From Kitasatospora cinereorecta (GTDB lineage Bacteria; Actinomycetota; Actinomycetes; Streptomycetales; Streptomycetaceae), in NCBI RefSeq assembly GCF_024172095.1, contig NZ_JAMZDX010000004.1:806001-870000 (forward strand): 64,000 bases of DNA, read 5' to 3'. The notes under the pieces are model-generated. The model had not been told where the DNA came from, did no database searches, and worked only from the letters and a program-made list of their open reading frames with translations. A program made the position numbers and the translations under genes. Each line of letters starts with the position of its first letter. Within the stretch, counting starts at the first letter, position 1. Below, piece after piece: positions 16,934-24,891 of this stretch.

Positions 16934-17821
16934 TCAGTCGTCGCCGTCGCAGTCGGCGTCGACGTCGGCGTCCGCCTCTTCGCGCAGCCAGGTCAGGGTG
17001 GCGGACAGGATGCGCGAGACGTGCATCTGCGACACCCCGATCCGGCTCGCGATCTGGGACTGCGTCTGGTGTCCCCAGAAGCGCAGCAGCAGCACGCGGC
17101 GCTCCCGCTCCGGAAGCTTGCCCAGCAGCGGCCGGACGGCCTCGCGGAGGTCGACCAGCTCAAGCCGGGGATCACAACTGCCGATCCGGTCGAGCAGCGC
17201 CCCGCCCGGCTCGTCCGCGTCGCGGTCGCGCAGCGCGTCCAGCGAGTCAGCGCGGTACATCCGTCCGGCGCGCAGGCCGGCGGCGGCCTGCTCCTCGCTG
17301 AGGTCGAGTTCCTCGGCCAGCTCGACGGTGGTGGGCAGCCGGCCGAGGTCCTGCTCCAGCCGGTCGGAGGCCCGGGCGACCAGCAGGTAGAGCTCCTGGA
17401 CGCTGCGCGGCACCCGGACCGGCCACGAGGTGTCGCGGAAGAACCGCTTGATCTCGCCGCTGATGGTGGGGATCGCGTAGGTGACGAACTCGACGTCGCG
17501 GTCCAGGTCGTAGCCGTCGACCGCCTTGATCAGGCCGACCGTGCCGACCTGGAGGATGTCCTCCAGCTCCTCGCTGCGGTGACGGAACCGGCCGGCCACG
17601 AAGCGGACCAGGGGCATGTTGAGTTCGATGATGGTTCCCCGCACGTAGCTGTACGTGCGGGTGCCGGGCTCCAGCCCGGCGAGGCGGCGGAACAGCGCGT
17701 CGCTCAGCGCCCGGGCCTCGGTCTTGCCCATCGTCCGCAGTTCCTGCGGGGTGGGCCGGTACATGGGGTCTACATCGGGCACGGCGAGGGCGAGGTCGAC
17801 CTGATCGGTGGGGGCGGACAC
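16934..17821 (-). CDS. SigB/SigF/SigG-family RNA polymerase sigma factor
   Basis: 295-aa group 3 sigma factor. Region 2 includes VRGTIIELNMPLVRFVAGRF, EELEDILQVGTVGLIKAVDGYD and EFVTYAIPTISGEIKRFFRD. Region 3 is VPRSVQELYLLV and following. Region 4 has LPERERRVLLLRFWG and the helix-turn-helix TQSQIASRIGVSQMHVSRIL. The C-terminus is very acidic (DADVDADCDGDD). The GTG at 17821 has GGGAG 8 bases upstream; the open frame further upstream is not needed. Sigma factors of this family recognise GNNT-N14-16-GGGTAC/T in Streptomyces, the element found all along this window and in its own upstream region. Control by an anti-sigma ATPase such as the one at 11977-12381 is typical. Confidence 0.92.
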   Translation of the reverse strand: MSAPTDQVDLALAVPDVDPMYRPTPQELRTMGKTEARALSDALFRRLAGLEPGTRTYSYVRGTIIELNMPLVRFVAGRFRHRSEELEDILQVGTVGLIKAVDGYDLDRDVEFVTYAIPTISGEIKRFFRDTSWPVRVPRSVQELYLLVARASDRLEQDLGRLPTTVELAEELDLSEEQAAAGLRAGRMYRADSLDALRDRDADEPGGALLDRIGSCDPRLELVDLREAVRPLLGKLPERERRVLLLRFWGHQTQSQIASRIGVSQMHVSRILSATLTWLREEADADVDADCDGDD

Positions 17822-18237
17822 GGGGTCATCTCCCAGAGCGTTCCGGGGTGGCCGCACCGGCACGGTGGCACTCCAGGGTGCACCGCTGCGTCGGACGTGC
17901 GGGCCGTGGGACGCCGCTCCGCCCGGCTGCTTCAGACGACGGCTTCCCGGCACGGGGACCGTGCCGTGGCACGGGGGCTCGATGGCCTCCCGCGCCACGA
18001 AGCGGGATCAATCCCTCCGCTTCGTCCTGTGGTCCTACCCACCCTTGCGCAAATCAATCCTCCAACCAACACTCGAGTCCACCCCGGGGCGGATTGCCGC
18101 AGGTCGGCGCAGGTGACGGCAGCGAGTCGGGCGTCACCAGCCGGGTCGACCCCCTCACGTACGGTCATCGCAGGCCCACCCCCTGCGGTCGGTTCGACAG
18201 GGAGCCGCGTGGTCGGGGCACGGACCCGAGGCGTCGT
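17822..18237. other. upstream region of the sigma gene, no gene supported
   Basis: A 416-base stretch with no credible gene. It holds the SigB-type promoter at 18035-18059 about 214 bases before the sigma start, leaving a long leader whose purpose I cannot see. The downstream end of DoxX borders it. Confidence 0.5.
18035..18059 (-). promoter_or_regulatory. SigB/SigF-type promoter upstream of the sigma factor gene
   Basis: On the minus strand GATTG (18059-18055), 14 bases, GGGTAG (18040-18035). An excellent consensus match pointing at the sigma gene, so positive autoregulation is likely. Confidence 0.6.
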
Positions 18238-18687
18238 TCACCCGGGAAGGTGGTCGCGCAGCTGAGCGAGGGCCACGGTTCCGCGGCGTGCGGGCCGGCG
18301 GGTCGGTTCGCCCGCCGCGATGAGCAGTCCGCCGAGCATGGAGAGGTTCTTCAGGAAGTGGATCCGCTGCTGGCGCCGGTCGTCGCCCTCGGCCTCCCAG
18401 AACCGGTGACCGGCCGCGGTGACCGGCACCAGGGTGGCGGCCAGCACGGCCGCCGCGAGGCGGGGCATTCGGCCGAACGCGAGCATCAGCGCCGCGACGG
18501 TCTGCACCCCGCCGTTGAGGCGGACCGCGGTGGCGACGCGATCGGGCACCACCGGAAGCTCGTCCAGCGACTCGACCACCGGGCGGGCCGCGGGCACCAG
18601 CGGTTCCGGATGCCGGACCGCGTCCGCTCCGCCGACCAGGAACATCGACGCCAGCAGGGGACGTGCACAGATTCTGACGATAGCCAT
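18238..18687 (-). CDS. DoxX-family membrane protein
   Basis: 149 aa, DoxX family, with about four hydrophobic helices (residues 5-20, 55-72, 78-95 and 113-127). The family start RPLLASMFLVGGADAVRHPE and the mid-segment KNLSMLGGLLIAA are characteristic. Actinobacterial DoxX proteins have been linked to redox and thiol stress complexes at the membrane; that role is not readable here. The ATG at 18687 is 9 bases from a GGATAG -10 element, so it is another predicted leaderless SigB-type gene. It lies upstream of and parallel to the sigma gene. Confidence 0.88.
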   Translation of the reverse strand: MAIVRICARPLLASMFLVGGADAVRHPEPLVPAARPVVESLDELPVVPDRVATAVRLNGGVQTVAALMLAFGRMPRLAAAVLAATLVPVTAAGHRFWEAEGDDRRQQRIHFLKNLSMLGGLLIAAGEPTRRPARRGTVALAQLRDHLPG

Positions 18688-18696
18688 GGCAGTCGC

Positions 18697-18721
18697 CTAT
18701 CCGCTCGGGCGGCGCTGAATC
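18697..18721 (-). promoter_or_regulatory. SigB/SigF-type promoter of doxX-like gene
   Basis: On the minus strand GATT (18721-18718), 15 bases, GGATAG (18702-18697) followed by GCG. The ATG is 9 bases away. Confidence 0.5.
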
Positions 18722-18965
18722 ACGAGGACGCGCGGTCGGTCCGGGCGTAGCGGGCCCGGTCCTGGGCGCAGAGCGGAGCCGGGTACCGTCGACGCCGTCC
18801 GAACGGGCCGAGCGGGGTCCGGCGGCCCGTCCGGTGGTGGGCGGGGCGGGGAACGACGGGGGTGGATCGACGCGGCCGCACGGTTCCTCCAGGGGCTCGG
18901 GGGTCGTGCCGGGCGGCTACCCCGGCGCCGCCGGAGCACACCGGTCCCCAGCCGGGCAGGGGCGG

Positions 18966-18990
18966 GTTTTCCGGTCGGGGCACCGGGCAG
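18966..18990 (+). promoter_or_regulatory. SigB/SigF-type promoter of the hemerythrin gene
   Basis: GTTT (18966-18969), 15 bases, GGGCAG (18985-18990) followed by ACGCG. It lies in the divergent region with the DoxX promoter (18688-19028), where nothing else is evident. Confidence 0.6.
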
Positions 18991-19028
18991 ACGCGCGGGT
19001 GACTGCCCCCCGACGGGAGGTCGGAGCG

Positions 19029-19583
19029 ATGACCACCCACGACGACCGCGACCTGCTGGAACAGCTGACGGCCGATCACACGGCCCTCCGGGCCCGCTTC
19101 GGCGAGCTGGCGGGAACCCCTCTCGACGATCACGCCCGGCGCCGGGAACGGGCCGACGCCGCCTCGGCCGCCCTGGTCGAGCACCTCGCCGCCGAGGAGG
19201 AGCACCTCTACCCGCTGGTCCGCCGCAGCCGCCCGCGCGGCGACACCGCGGTGGACGACGCGCTCGCCGCACACGCCGCCCTCCAGGCACTGGTGCGGGA
19301 GCTGTCGCGGGCCCGGGCGGGCTCCACCGACTTCGACCGCCTGCTGACGGTGCTGGCGAAGGAAGCGACCCGCCACTTCGCCCAGGAGGAGGCGCTGCTC
19401 TTCGAGGCGGTCCGCGGGGACCTCTCCGACCACACGCTGGACGCCCTGGGCGACAGCGCCCGCAGGACGGAGGCCGCGACGTCGTCGACTCCGCCCCGAA
19501 GCAGCCGGTCGGGCGCCCTTCCGCCGGACCGGCCGCTTCGGGACGGGATCCTCGGATCCGGGCCGTCGTCCCCCGGGACCTGA
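19029..19583 (+). CDS. hemerythrin (HHE) domain protein
   Basis: 184 aa. The HHE four-helix bundle spans residues 5-130. Expected di-iron ligands are visible: H17 (TADHTAL), H52/E56 (VEHLAAEE), H82 (AAHAALQ), H116/E120 (RHFAQEEALLF). Such proteins bind oxygen, NO or iron. Residues 140-184 are Ser/Pro-rich and probably disordered. The ATG at 19029 has GGGAGG 10 bases upstream, and a strong SigB-type promoter lies about 40 bases before it. It converges with a second hemerythrin gene. Confidence 0.88.
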   Translation: MTTHDDRDLLEQLTADHTALRARFGELAGTPLDDHARRRERADAASAALVEHLAAEEEHLYPLVRRSRPRGDTAVDDALAAHAALQALVRELSRARAGSTDFDRLLTVLAKEATRHFAQEEALLFEAVRGDLSDHTLDALGDSARRTEAATSSTPPRSSRSGALPPDRPLRDGILGSGPSSPGT

Positions 19584-19631
19584 CCCGGAGCAGCCGGTCC
19601 GGCCCGCCCCGGGCGGGCCACCGGTCTCGCG

Positions 19632-20057
19632 CTACCGGTCCCGCGCCAGCCCGTACAGCTCGCCGAGCGACGCCAGTCGCTCCGGGGCGAGCGCGCCGCG
19701 CAGGTGCGGCAGGACCTCCGCCTCCTCGAAGCGGACGTGCTCGGTGACCGCGTCGACCATCCGGTCGGCCACCGCCTCGTACTCCGACCCTGGCGCGGAG
19801 CGGGCGAGCCGGTCGAGCAGGGTCTCCATCCGGCGGTCGAGGGCCCGGGTCCGCTCGTCGACCGGCTGCCCGACCGCGAGTTCGCGGGTGACCAGCGGGT
19901 GCACGTGCCGTTCCACGGCCCGGACGTGCCCGCGCACCAGGGCGTCCAGCCGCATCCGAGCGGCGGCGCGGCGCTCCGGGTCGGCGCGCAGCCGGCCGCC
20001 GAGGCGCAGCATCTCCCGGTGGTCGCGGGTGATCCGGTCGATGACGTCCTCGGCCAT
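19632..20057 (-). CDS. hemerythrin-like protein, second copy
   Basis: 141 aa. HHE-type pattern with H13 (TRDHREML), H44/E49 (GHVRAVER), H53 and H107/E111 (TEHVRFEE). The histidine expected in the third helix is replaced (RALDRRME), so the di-iron site may be altered. The ATG at 20057 is 5 bases from the stop of the DUF2231-Rieske gene and GAGGACG precedes it, so the two are an operon. A role in iron or oxygen sensing with the Rieske protein is inference. Confidence 0.82.
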   Translation of the reverse strand: MAEDVIDRITRDHREMLRLGGRLRADPERRAAARMRLDALVRGHVRAVERHVHPLVTRELAVGQPVDERTRALDRRMETLLDRLARSAPGSEYEAVADRMVDAVTEHVRFEEAEVLPHLRGALAPERLASLGELYGLARDR

Positions 20058-20062
20058 CGTCC

Positions 20063-20947
20063 TCAGCCGCCCTGCGGCCGGACTTCCAGTCGATCGGTGA
20101 GCATCCGGGTCTCGAACCGCGGCTGCGGCGCGGTCGCCGGACCGTGCACCGGACGGCCGTCCGCCAGGCGGAACCGGGAGCCGTGCAGCGGGCAGCGGAT
20201 GCAGCCGTCCGCCACCTCGCCCTCGGACAGCGAGCCCGCCATGTGGGTGCAGCGGTCCGCGAGCACGTCGAAGCGGTCGCCGGAGCGGATTACCACCACC
20301 GGGACCTCGCCGAGCATCCGCCGGACCGGGACGCCGACCGGGAACTCCGCCACCGCGCCGACCGAGTGCCACCCCGGCGGCGCCAGCCGCGGCGCCGCCT
20401 CGGCGTGCGCCGCACCGGCGGCCTGACGGTACGCCAGGTGGGCGCCGAGGGCCGCCACCGCGGACACCACGGCGGTGCCGCACAGGCCGTAGCGACGCCC
20501 GGCGGCCTGGTCGCCGCGCCGGCGGGCACGCAGCGAGAGGACGTGCAGGCCCGCGGCGGTCACCGCGCCGAGCGCGTGCACCAGGCCGGTTCGGCGGTGG
20601 GTCGGCGGCAGGTCGGCCCAGTCCACCCAGCCGGCCCAGAGCGTGGGCAGGACGGCGGCCAGTCCGGCCGCGGTCAGCCGGCCGGCGGCCTCCGGCGGTG
20701 CGCCGGCGAGGTCGAGCAGGCTCGCCGACAGCCAGCAGCCGATCGGGACCTGCGCCAGCGCCGGGTGCAGCGGGTGGCCGAGCGGCACGCCGTGCAGCAC
20801 GTCGCGGGCCGGTCCGAGCGGCAGCCCGGCCACGGCGTGCTGGAGCGCGTCCGACACCGGGTCCAGGGCCTGCCATCGGGACGGCGCGTCCAGCCAGCTG
20901 GGCAGGTCGACGCCGCGGAGCGGGGTGTGGAGTGTGGATCCGTCCAT
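20063..20947 (-). CDS. DUF2231-Rieske [2Fe-2S] fusion protein
   Basis: 294 aa. Residues 1-170 are a DUF2231-like membrane domain with four hydrophobic segments (LGHPLHPALAQVPIGCW is its typical start). Residues 190-290 are a Rieske domain whose ligands are C233, H235, C252 and H255 (CTHMAG, CPLHG). It probably carries out electron transfer at the membrane. The ATG at 20947 lies 9 bases from a GGAAAG -10 element with GTTT at the right distance, so the two-gene operon is a candidate stress gene with a leaderless mRNA. Confidence 0.9.
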   Translation of the reverse strand: MDGSTLHTPLRGVDLPSWLDAPSRWQALDPVSDALQHAVAGLPLGPARDVLHGVPLGHPLHPALAQVPIGCWLSASLLDLAGAPPEAAGRLTAAGLAAVLPTLWAGWVDWADLPPTHRRTGLVHALGAVTAAGLHVLSLRARRRGDQAAGRRYGLCGTAVVSAVAALGAHLAYRQAAGAAHAEAAPRLAPPGWHSVGAVAEFPVGVPVRRMLGEVPVVVIRSGDRFDVLADRCTHMAGSLSEGEVADGCIRCPLHGSRFRLADGRPVHGPATAPQPRFETRMLTDRLEVRPQGG

Positions 20948-20956
20948 GACCTGCGG

Positions 20957-20981
20957 CTTTCCGATCGGCCCGGGGCCAAAC
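20957..20981 (-). promoter_or_regulatory. SigB/SigF-type promoter of the Rieske-hemerythrin operon
   Basis: On the minus strand GTTT (20981-20978), 15 bases, GGAAAG (20962-20957). The -10 half is a variant; the start codon follows 9 bases later. Confidence 0.45.
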
Positions 20982-21005
20982 CGCGCGAGTGGGCAGGAGT
21001 GCGCC

Positions 21006-21030
21006 GTGTACCGGGCGGGTGGCGGGGTAG
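21006..21030 (+). promoter_or_regulatory. SigB/SigF-type promoter of the DUF6343-like gene
   Basis: GTGT (21006-21009), 15 bases, GGGTAG (21025-21030). It is divergent from the Rieske promoter, 25 bases apart. Confidence 0.55.
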
Positions 21031-21075
21031 GTGCCGTACGAAGCCACTGCCCTCGATGCCGTGCGAGGAGTCGCC

Positions 21076-21474
21076 ATGGCAGTCCACCGCAAACCCGGGT
21101 CCGAGCCGGGACCCGACGTCCGCCGGGCGGGCGAGCGGCACGACTTCCCGCACGCCCCGGAGGGCCCCGGGCGGACCATGCCCGAGCTGCGGCCCCAGGA
21201 CGGCGTCCGCCGGGGCACCGAGCCGGTCACCGCCCGCAGCGACCTGGAGCTGCGCCGCCTGCTCGCGGCCGTCTTCCTCGCCCTCTTCCTGGTCGGAACT
21301 GTCGCCTTCGCCGTGCTCGCCGCCCTTTCCGGCACCGGCCCCACGCCCGACCGGACCACCTGGGCCGTCTTCGCGGCGGTCTGCGCGGGCTTCGCCGGGA
21401 TCACCGCGGTCGACCTGCTGATCGTCCGCCGCCGCTTGGCGGCCGGCCAGGGACGCGACCGTACGCCCGACTGA
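21076..21474 (+). CDS. DUF6343-like small membrane protein
   Basis: 132 aa. A charged N-terminal half ends in RRGTEPVTARSDLELRRLL, the recognisable DUF6343-type segment, followed by two membrane helices (about residues 56-78 and 90-110). Function unknown. The ATG at 21076 has GAGGAG 6 bases upstream. It has a SigB-type promoter and is usually a short actinomycete-specific gene. Confidence 0.8.
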   Translation: MAVHRKPGSEPGPDVRRAGERHDFPHAPEGPGRTMPELRPQDGVRRGTEPVTARSDLELRRLLAAVFLALFLVGTVAFAVLAALSGTGPTPDRTTWAVFAAVCAGFAGITAVDLLIVRRRLAAGQGRDRTPD

Positions 21475-21645
21475 GCCACCAGCGGACCGTCCACCACCGC
21501 CCGCACGAGCGGTCCGGGGTCGCGCATGTCCGGGTCGGTCTACGCCCGCGGCCCACCGGCCAGACGCCCCGGGCGGAGGGCCGGCGACCGCCCCCGCGCG
21601 GGCCGGCCGAGTTCCGGACCCCCGAAGCCCCGTAGGCCGGGACCG

Positions 21646-21885
21646 ATGTCCGCCGCCGCCCTCGGCTCACCGCCGCCCAGCCTGTGGTTCGCGATCGTCC
21701 CGCTGCTCGCGGTCCTCCCCGCCGTCCTGTGCATGCTCGACATCTCGCACCACCCGCGTACCCGACGGTTCCCGCCCCTGACCTGGCCGGCCGTCTGCGT
21801 CTTCGGCAGCGTTCTCGGGCTGCTCGCCCACCTCGCCTACGGCTGCAGCGAGACCGCCGGCGGGCCGGGCCCGGTTCGGCCGTAG
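21646..21885 (+). CDS. small two-helix membrane protein
   Basis: 79 aa. Two hydrophobic segments (residues 9-30 and 47-65) are separated by a short basic loop (DISHHPRTRRF), loosely like the PLDc_N membrane anchor. The ATG at 21646 lacks a strong ribosome site; CCGTAG at 21630-21635 with GTTC 15 bases upstream may be a degenerate SigB-type promoter close to the start. Unrecognised otherwise. Confidence 0.55.
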   Translation: MSAAALGSPPPSLWFAIVPLLAVLPAVLCMLDISHHPRTRRFPPLTWPAVCVFGSVLGLLAHLAYGCSETAGGPGPVRP

Positions 21886-21895
21886 GGTCGGAGCC

Positions 21896-22240
21896 ATGCA
21901 CCGCACGCTGACCGAGCACGCCCGATGCCTCTACGGCGACGAGTTCCGGCCCACGCCGGAGTGCGACGAGCCGCACCACGAGCACCACTTCGTCCAGGAG
22001 CTGACGTTCGCCGACGCGGAGTCGATCATGGCGATGATCCACGAGTTGTGCCCGCCGCCGGTCAACGGGTACCTGCCGGTCTGGGTCCGCAACCTGGCGT
22101 ACCGGCTGGTGCTCCTGCAGCGGCCGGACGAGCCGGCGCTGATGCGCGAGGCCGCCGAGAGCCTGTGGCTGTTCGGTCCGGACTGGGACGACATCGCGGA
22201 CGACCTGATGCGGCGGGCGGACGCACTGGAGGCCGACTGA
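21896..22240 (+). CDS. conserved hypothetical acidic protein
   Basis: 114 aa, acidic, His-rich near the start (CDEPHHEHHF), mostly helical, with several Cys and Trp. I do not recognise the family. The ATG at 21896 sits 7 bases behind TAGGGT (21883-21888), a good -10, so the mRNA may be leaderless. It converges with soxR, 11 bases between the stops. Confidence 0.65.
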   Translation: MHRTLTEHARCLYGDEFRPTPECDEPHHEHHFVQELTFADAESIMAMIHELCPPPVNGYLPVWVRNLAYRLVLLQRPDEPALMREAAESLWLFGPDWDDIADDLMRRADALEAD

Positions 22241-22251
22241 AGCCGGGCCCC

Positions 22252-22716
22252 TCACAGCCGCCGGGGGCCGACTCCGTCCTCGGCGAGGGCGTCGCCCGGG
22301 TTCAGCAGGGCGCAGGCCTTCATCGAGAGGCACCCGCAGCCGATGCATCCGGTGAGTTCGGCCTCCAGCCGCTCGATGGTCTGCCGGCGCTCCTCCAGCC
22401 GCCGCTTCCAGCCGCGCGAGGCGCGCTGCCACTCCTGGTGGCTCGGCGGCCGGTCGAGCGGTACGTCGGCGAACGCCTCCCGGAGGTCCTGCAGCGGGAT
22501 GCCGATCCGTTTCGCCACCGAGATCAGGGCGATCCGGCGCAGCATGTGCCGCGGGTAGCGGCGCTGGTTGCGCTCGTCGCGTTCGGAGGCGATCAGGCCG
22601 AGTTCCTCGTAGAACCGGAGGGCGGACACCGCCGCGCCGGTCCGCGCGCTGACCTCGCCGATGCCCAGCCAGTCGTCCGGGGTGGCCCTGACCTCGCCGG
22701 ATGGGTAGCTCGCCAT
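22252..22716 (-). CDS. soxR: redox-sensitive transcriptional regulator SoxR
   Basis: 154-aa MerR-family regulator. The winged helix is at residues 16-60 (LGIGEVSARTGAAVSALRFYEELGLI), followed by the dimerisation helix and the [2Fe-2S] cluster motif C124-x2-C127-x-C129-x5-C135 (CIGCGCLSMKAC). SoxR activates transcription when redox-active compounds oxidise the cluster; in Streptomyces it responds to endogenous quinone-type metabolites. The ATG at 22716 has AGGAGG 7 bases upstream. A near-perfect sox box lies between it and the divergent ferredoxin gene. Confidence 0.95.
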   Translation of the reverse strand: MASYPSGEVRATPDDWLGIGEVSARTGAAVSALRFYEELGLIASERDERNQRRYPRHMLRRIALISVAKRIGIPLQDLREAFADVPLDRPPSHQEWQRASRGWKRRLEERRQTIERLEAELTGCIGCGCLSMKACALLNPGDALAEDGVGPRRL

Positions 22717-22730
22717 GCGCCGCCTCCTGT

Positions 22731-22761
22731 TTGACCTCAAGCTTACTTGAGGCCGTACGGT
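22731..22761 (+). promoter_or_regulatory. sox box in a 19-bp-spacer promoter of the ferredoxin gene
   Basis: CCTCAAG-CTTA-CTTGAGG (22735-22752) differs from the enteric sox box only in the centre. It lies between TTGACC (22731-22736) and TACGGT (22756-22761), a 19-base spacer, the over-long spacing typical of MerR/SoxR-activated promoters. It points towards the ferredoxin. Confidence 0.85.
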
Positions 22762-22813
22762 CGGCTGCGTCGGAACAGCGAGTACGACCCGATCCGGAGA
22801 GGAGGGCGGTCCG

Positions 22814-23137
<324 letters not shown>

Positions 23138-23156
23138 GTCCGGGAGTCGTGGAGCC

Positions 23157-24158
23157 TCAGTCCGCGTGACGGCCGAGGCTGCGCAGGATCTCGGCCTCCT
23201 TCTCCGGGGCGAGGCCGACCGGCGCATGGTCGGTGCGCAGGGGCGGCCGTCCGGAGAGCGACCGCAGCCAGGTCCAGGTGTCGGCCACGGTCTCGGCCAC
23301 CGGGCGGCAGCGCAGGCCGGTGGCGAGGGCCTTGGTGACGTCGGTCCCGTGCAGTGCCGCGTGCAGGTCGCCGGGCGGGAGCCAGAGCGGGAGGTCGTTC
23401 CACGGCTGGATGCCGGCGGCGAGGATCGTGTCCGGTTCGGCCCAGCACAGTTCGGCCGGGGCGCCGGTGACGCCGACGCAGGTGTCGAGCAGGTCCCGCA
23501 TGGTGGTGTGGCCGGGCGGGCCGACCAGGTTGTACGGGCCGCCGAGTCCGCGGTCGACGGCGCCGAGGATCCAGTCCGCCAGGTCGCGGACGTCGATGTA
23601 CTGCAGCGGGAGGTCGCGGGGGCCGGGTGCCAGGACGGGGCCACCGCGGGCGATCCGCGTCAGCCACCACGGCAGGCGTCCGACGTTCTCCCGGGGGCCG
23701 AGGATCAGGCCCGCCCGTACCAGCAGCGCCCGGTCGCCGAAGGCGCCCGTGGCGGCCAGCTCTCCGCCGCGCTTGGCCTGCGGGTAGGCGACCTCGCCGG
23801 CGTCCGGCGAGCCGTCGACCACGGGGGCGGCCTCGGTGAGGCCGGCGGGCGCGGGGTGGGCGTAGACCGACCGGCTGGAGACGTAGACGTAGTGACCGGC
23901 CCGCCCGGCCAGCAGCCGGGCGGCGTCGCGTACGGCGGTGGGTGCGCCGGCCCAGGTGTCGACCACGACGTCCCACGCGCCGACTCCGAGGGCCGCCAGA
24001 CCGTCGGAGTCGGCGCGGTCGCCCAGCAGGGAGACCGCGCCCGCCGGCGGGTCGTGGCGTCCGCGGTGGAACACGGTGACCTGCCACCCGCGCGCCGGCG
24101 CCGCGTCGGCGACGGCGCGGCCGACGAACTCCGTTCCGCCCAGGACGAGAAGTCTCAT
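23157..24158 (-). CDS. NAD-dependent epimerase/dehydratase family protein
   Basis: 333-aa extended-SDR protein. The Rossmann motif LVLGGTEFVGRAVAD is at the N-terminus. YVSSRSVYA carries the catalytic serine, and the YxxxK equivalent reads YPQAKRG. Late elements are PLQYIDVRDLADWIL and YNLVGPPGHTTM. It resembles the actinomycete 'NAD-dependent epimerase' group that acts on unknown sugar nucleotides; a SoxR-regulated epimerase-like gene is known in Streptomyces coelicolor, but no sox box is visible here. The ATG at 24158 has no strong ribosome site. Confidence 0.85.
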   Translation of the reverse strand: MRLLVLGGTEFVGRAVADAAPARGWQVTVFHRGRHDPPAGAVSLLGDRADSDGLAALGVGAWDVVVDTWAGAPTAVRDAARLLAGRAGHYVYVSSRSVYAHPAPAGLTEAAPVVDGSPDAGEVAYPQAKRGGELAATGAFGDRALLVRAGLILGPRENVGRLPWWLTRIARGGPVLAPGPRDLPLQYIDVRDLADWILGAVDRGLGGPYNLVGPPGHTTMRDLLDTCVGVTGAPAELCWAEPDTILAAGIQPWNDLPLWLPPGDLHAALHGTDVTKALATGLRCRPVAETVADTWTWLRSLSGRPPLRTDHAPVGLAPEKEAEILRSLGRHAD

Positions 24159-24261
24159 GGCAACCACTCTGCCCGCCCCGGACGGCCGCCCTCAACGGTG
24201 CTCGCTCGGAGCGGAACGGCCGCCGGGCGCCCTCGGCAGGGCGGCCCGGACGACCCGTCGG

Positions 24262-24891
24262 TCAGTGTCCTCGGGCGACCCACTCGGCCAGGTGCGGCGC
24301 CTCGGCGCCGATCGTGGTGGAGTCGCCGTGTCCGGTCCGCACCACGGTGTCCGGGTCGAGGACGAGCAGCCGCTCGCGGATCGACCGGATGATGGTGGGG
24401 AAGTCGGAGAAGGACCGGCCGGTGGCTCCCGGGCCGCCGGAGAACAGCGTGTCCCCGCTGAAGAGGGTGGTGAGGTCCGGGGCGTGCAGGCAGACCGCGC
24501 CGGGGCTGTGCCCGGGGGTGTGGAGCACGGCCAGGTCCGTCCCGGCCACCGTCAGGCGCAGACCGTCGGCGAGGTCTGCGTCGGGCTTGCGCTCGGGGTG
24601 GGTCTGCTGCCAGAGCACCGCGTCGTCGGGGTGGAGCAGGATCGGCGCGCCGGTGCGGTCGGCCAGCTCGGGGGCGGCGTTGACGTGGTCGTTGTGCCCG
24701 TGGGTGCAGACGATGGCGACCAGTCGGCGGTCGCCGACCGCGGCCGCGACGGCCTCGGCGTCGTGCGCGGGGTCGATCACCAGGACCTCGTGGTCGTCGC
24801 CGACCAGCCAGACGTTGTTGTCGACCTGCCAGGTACCGCCGTCGAGGGTGAACTCGCCGGAGGTGACGAGGTGTTCGATGCGCGCCGCCAT
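24262..24891 (-). CDS. MBL-fold hydrolase (mycothiol/formaldehyde pathway)
   Basis: 209-aa metallo-beta-lactamase-fold hydrolase, glyoxalase II-like. The metal site motif is CTHGHNDHV (residues 62-70), with later ligands in HTPGHSPG (124-131), SGDTLF (145-150) and GHGDS (187-191). Its ATG shares one base with the TGA of the dehydrogenase gene (TGATG), so translation is coupled. By position it probably hydrolyses the S-formyl (or related) mycothiol ester made by the partner enzyme. Confidence 0.9.
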   Translation of the reverse strand: MAARIEHLVTSGEFTLDGGTWQVDNNVWLVGDDHEVLVIDPAHDAEAVAAAVGDRRLVAIVCTHGHNDHVNAAPELADRTGAPILLHPDDAVLWQQTHPERKPDADLADGLRLTVAGTDLAVLHTPGHSPGAVCLHAPDLTTLFSGDTLFSGGPGATGRSFSDFPTIIRSIRERLLVLDPDTVVRTGHGDSTTIGAEAPHLAEWVARGH

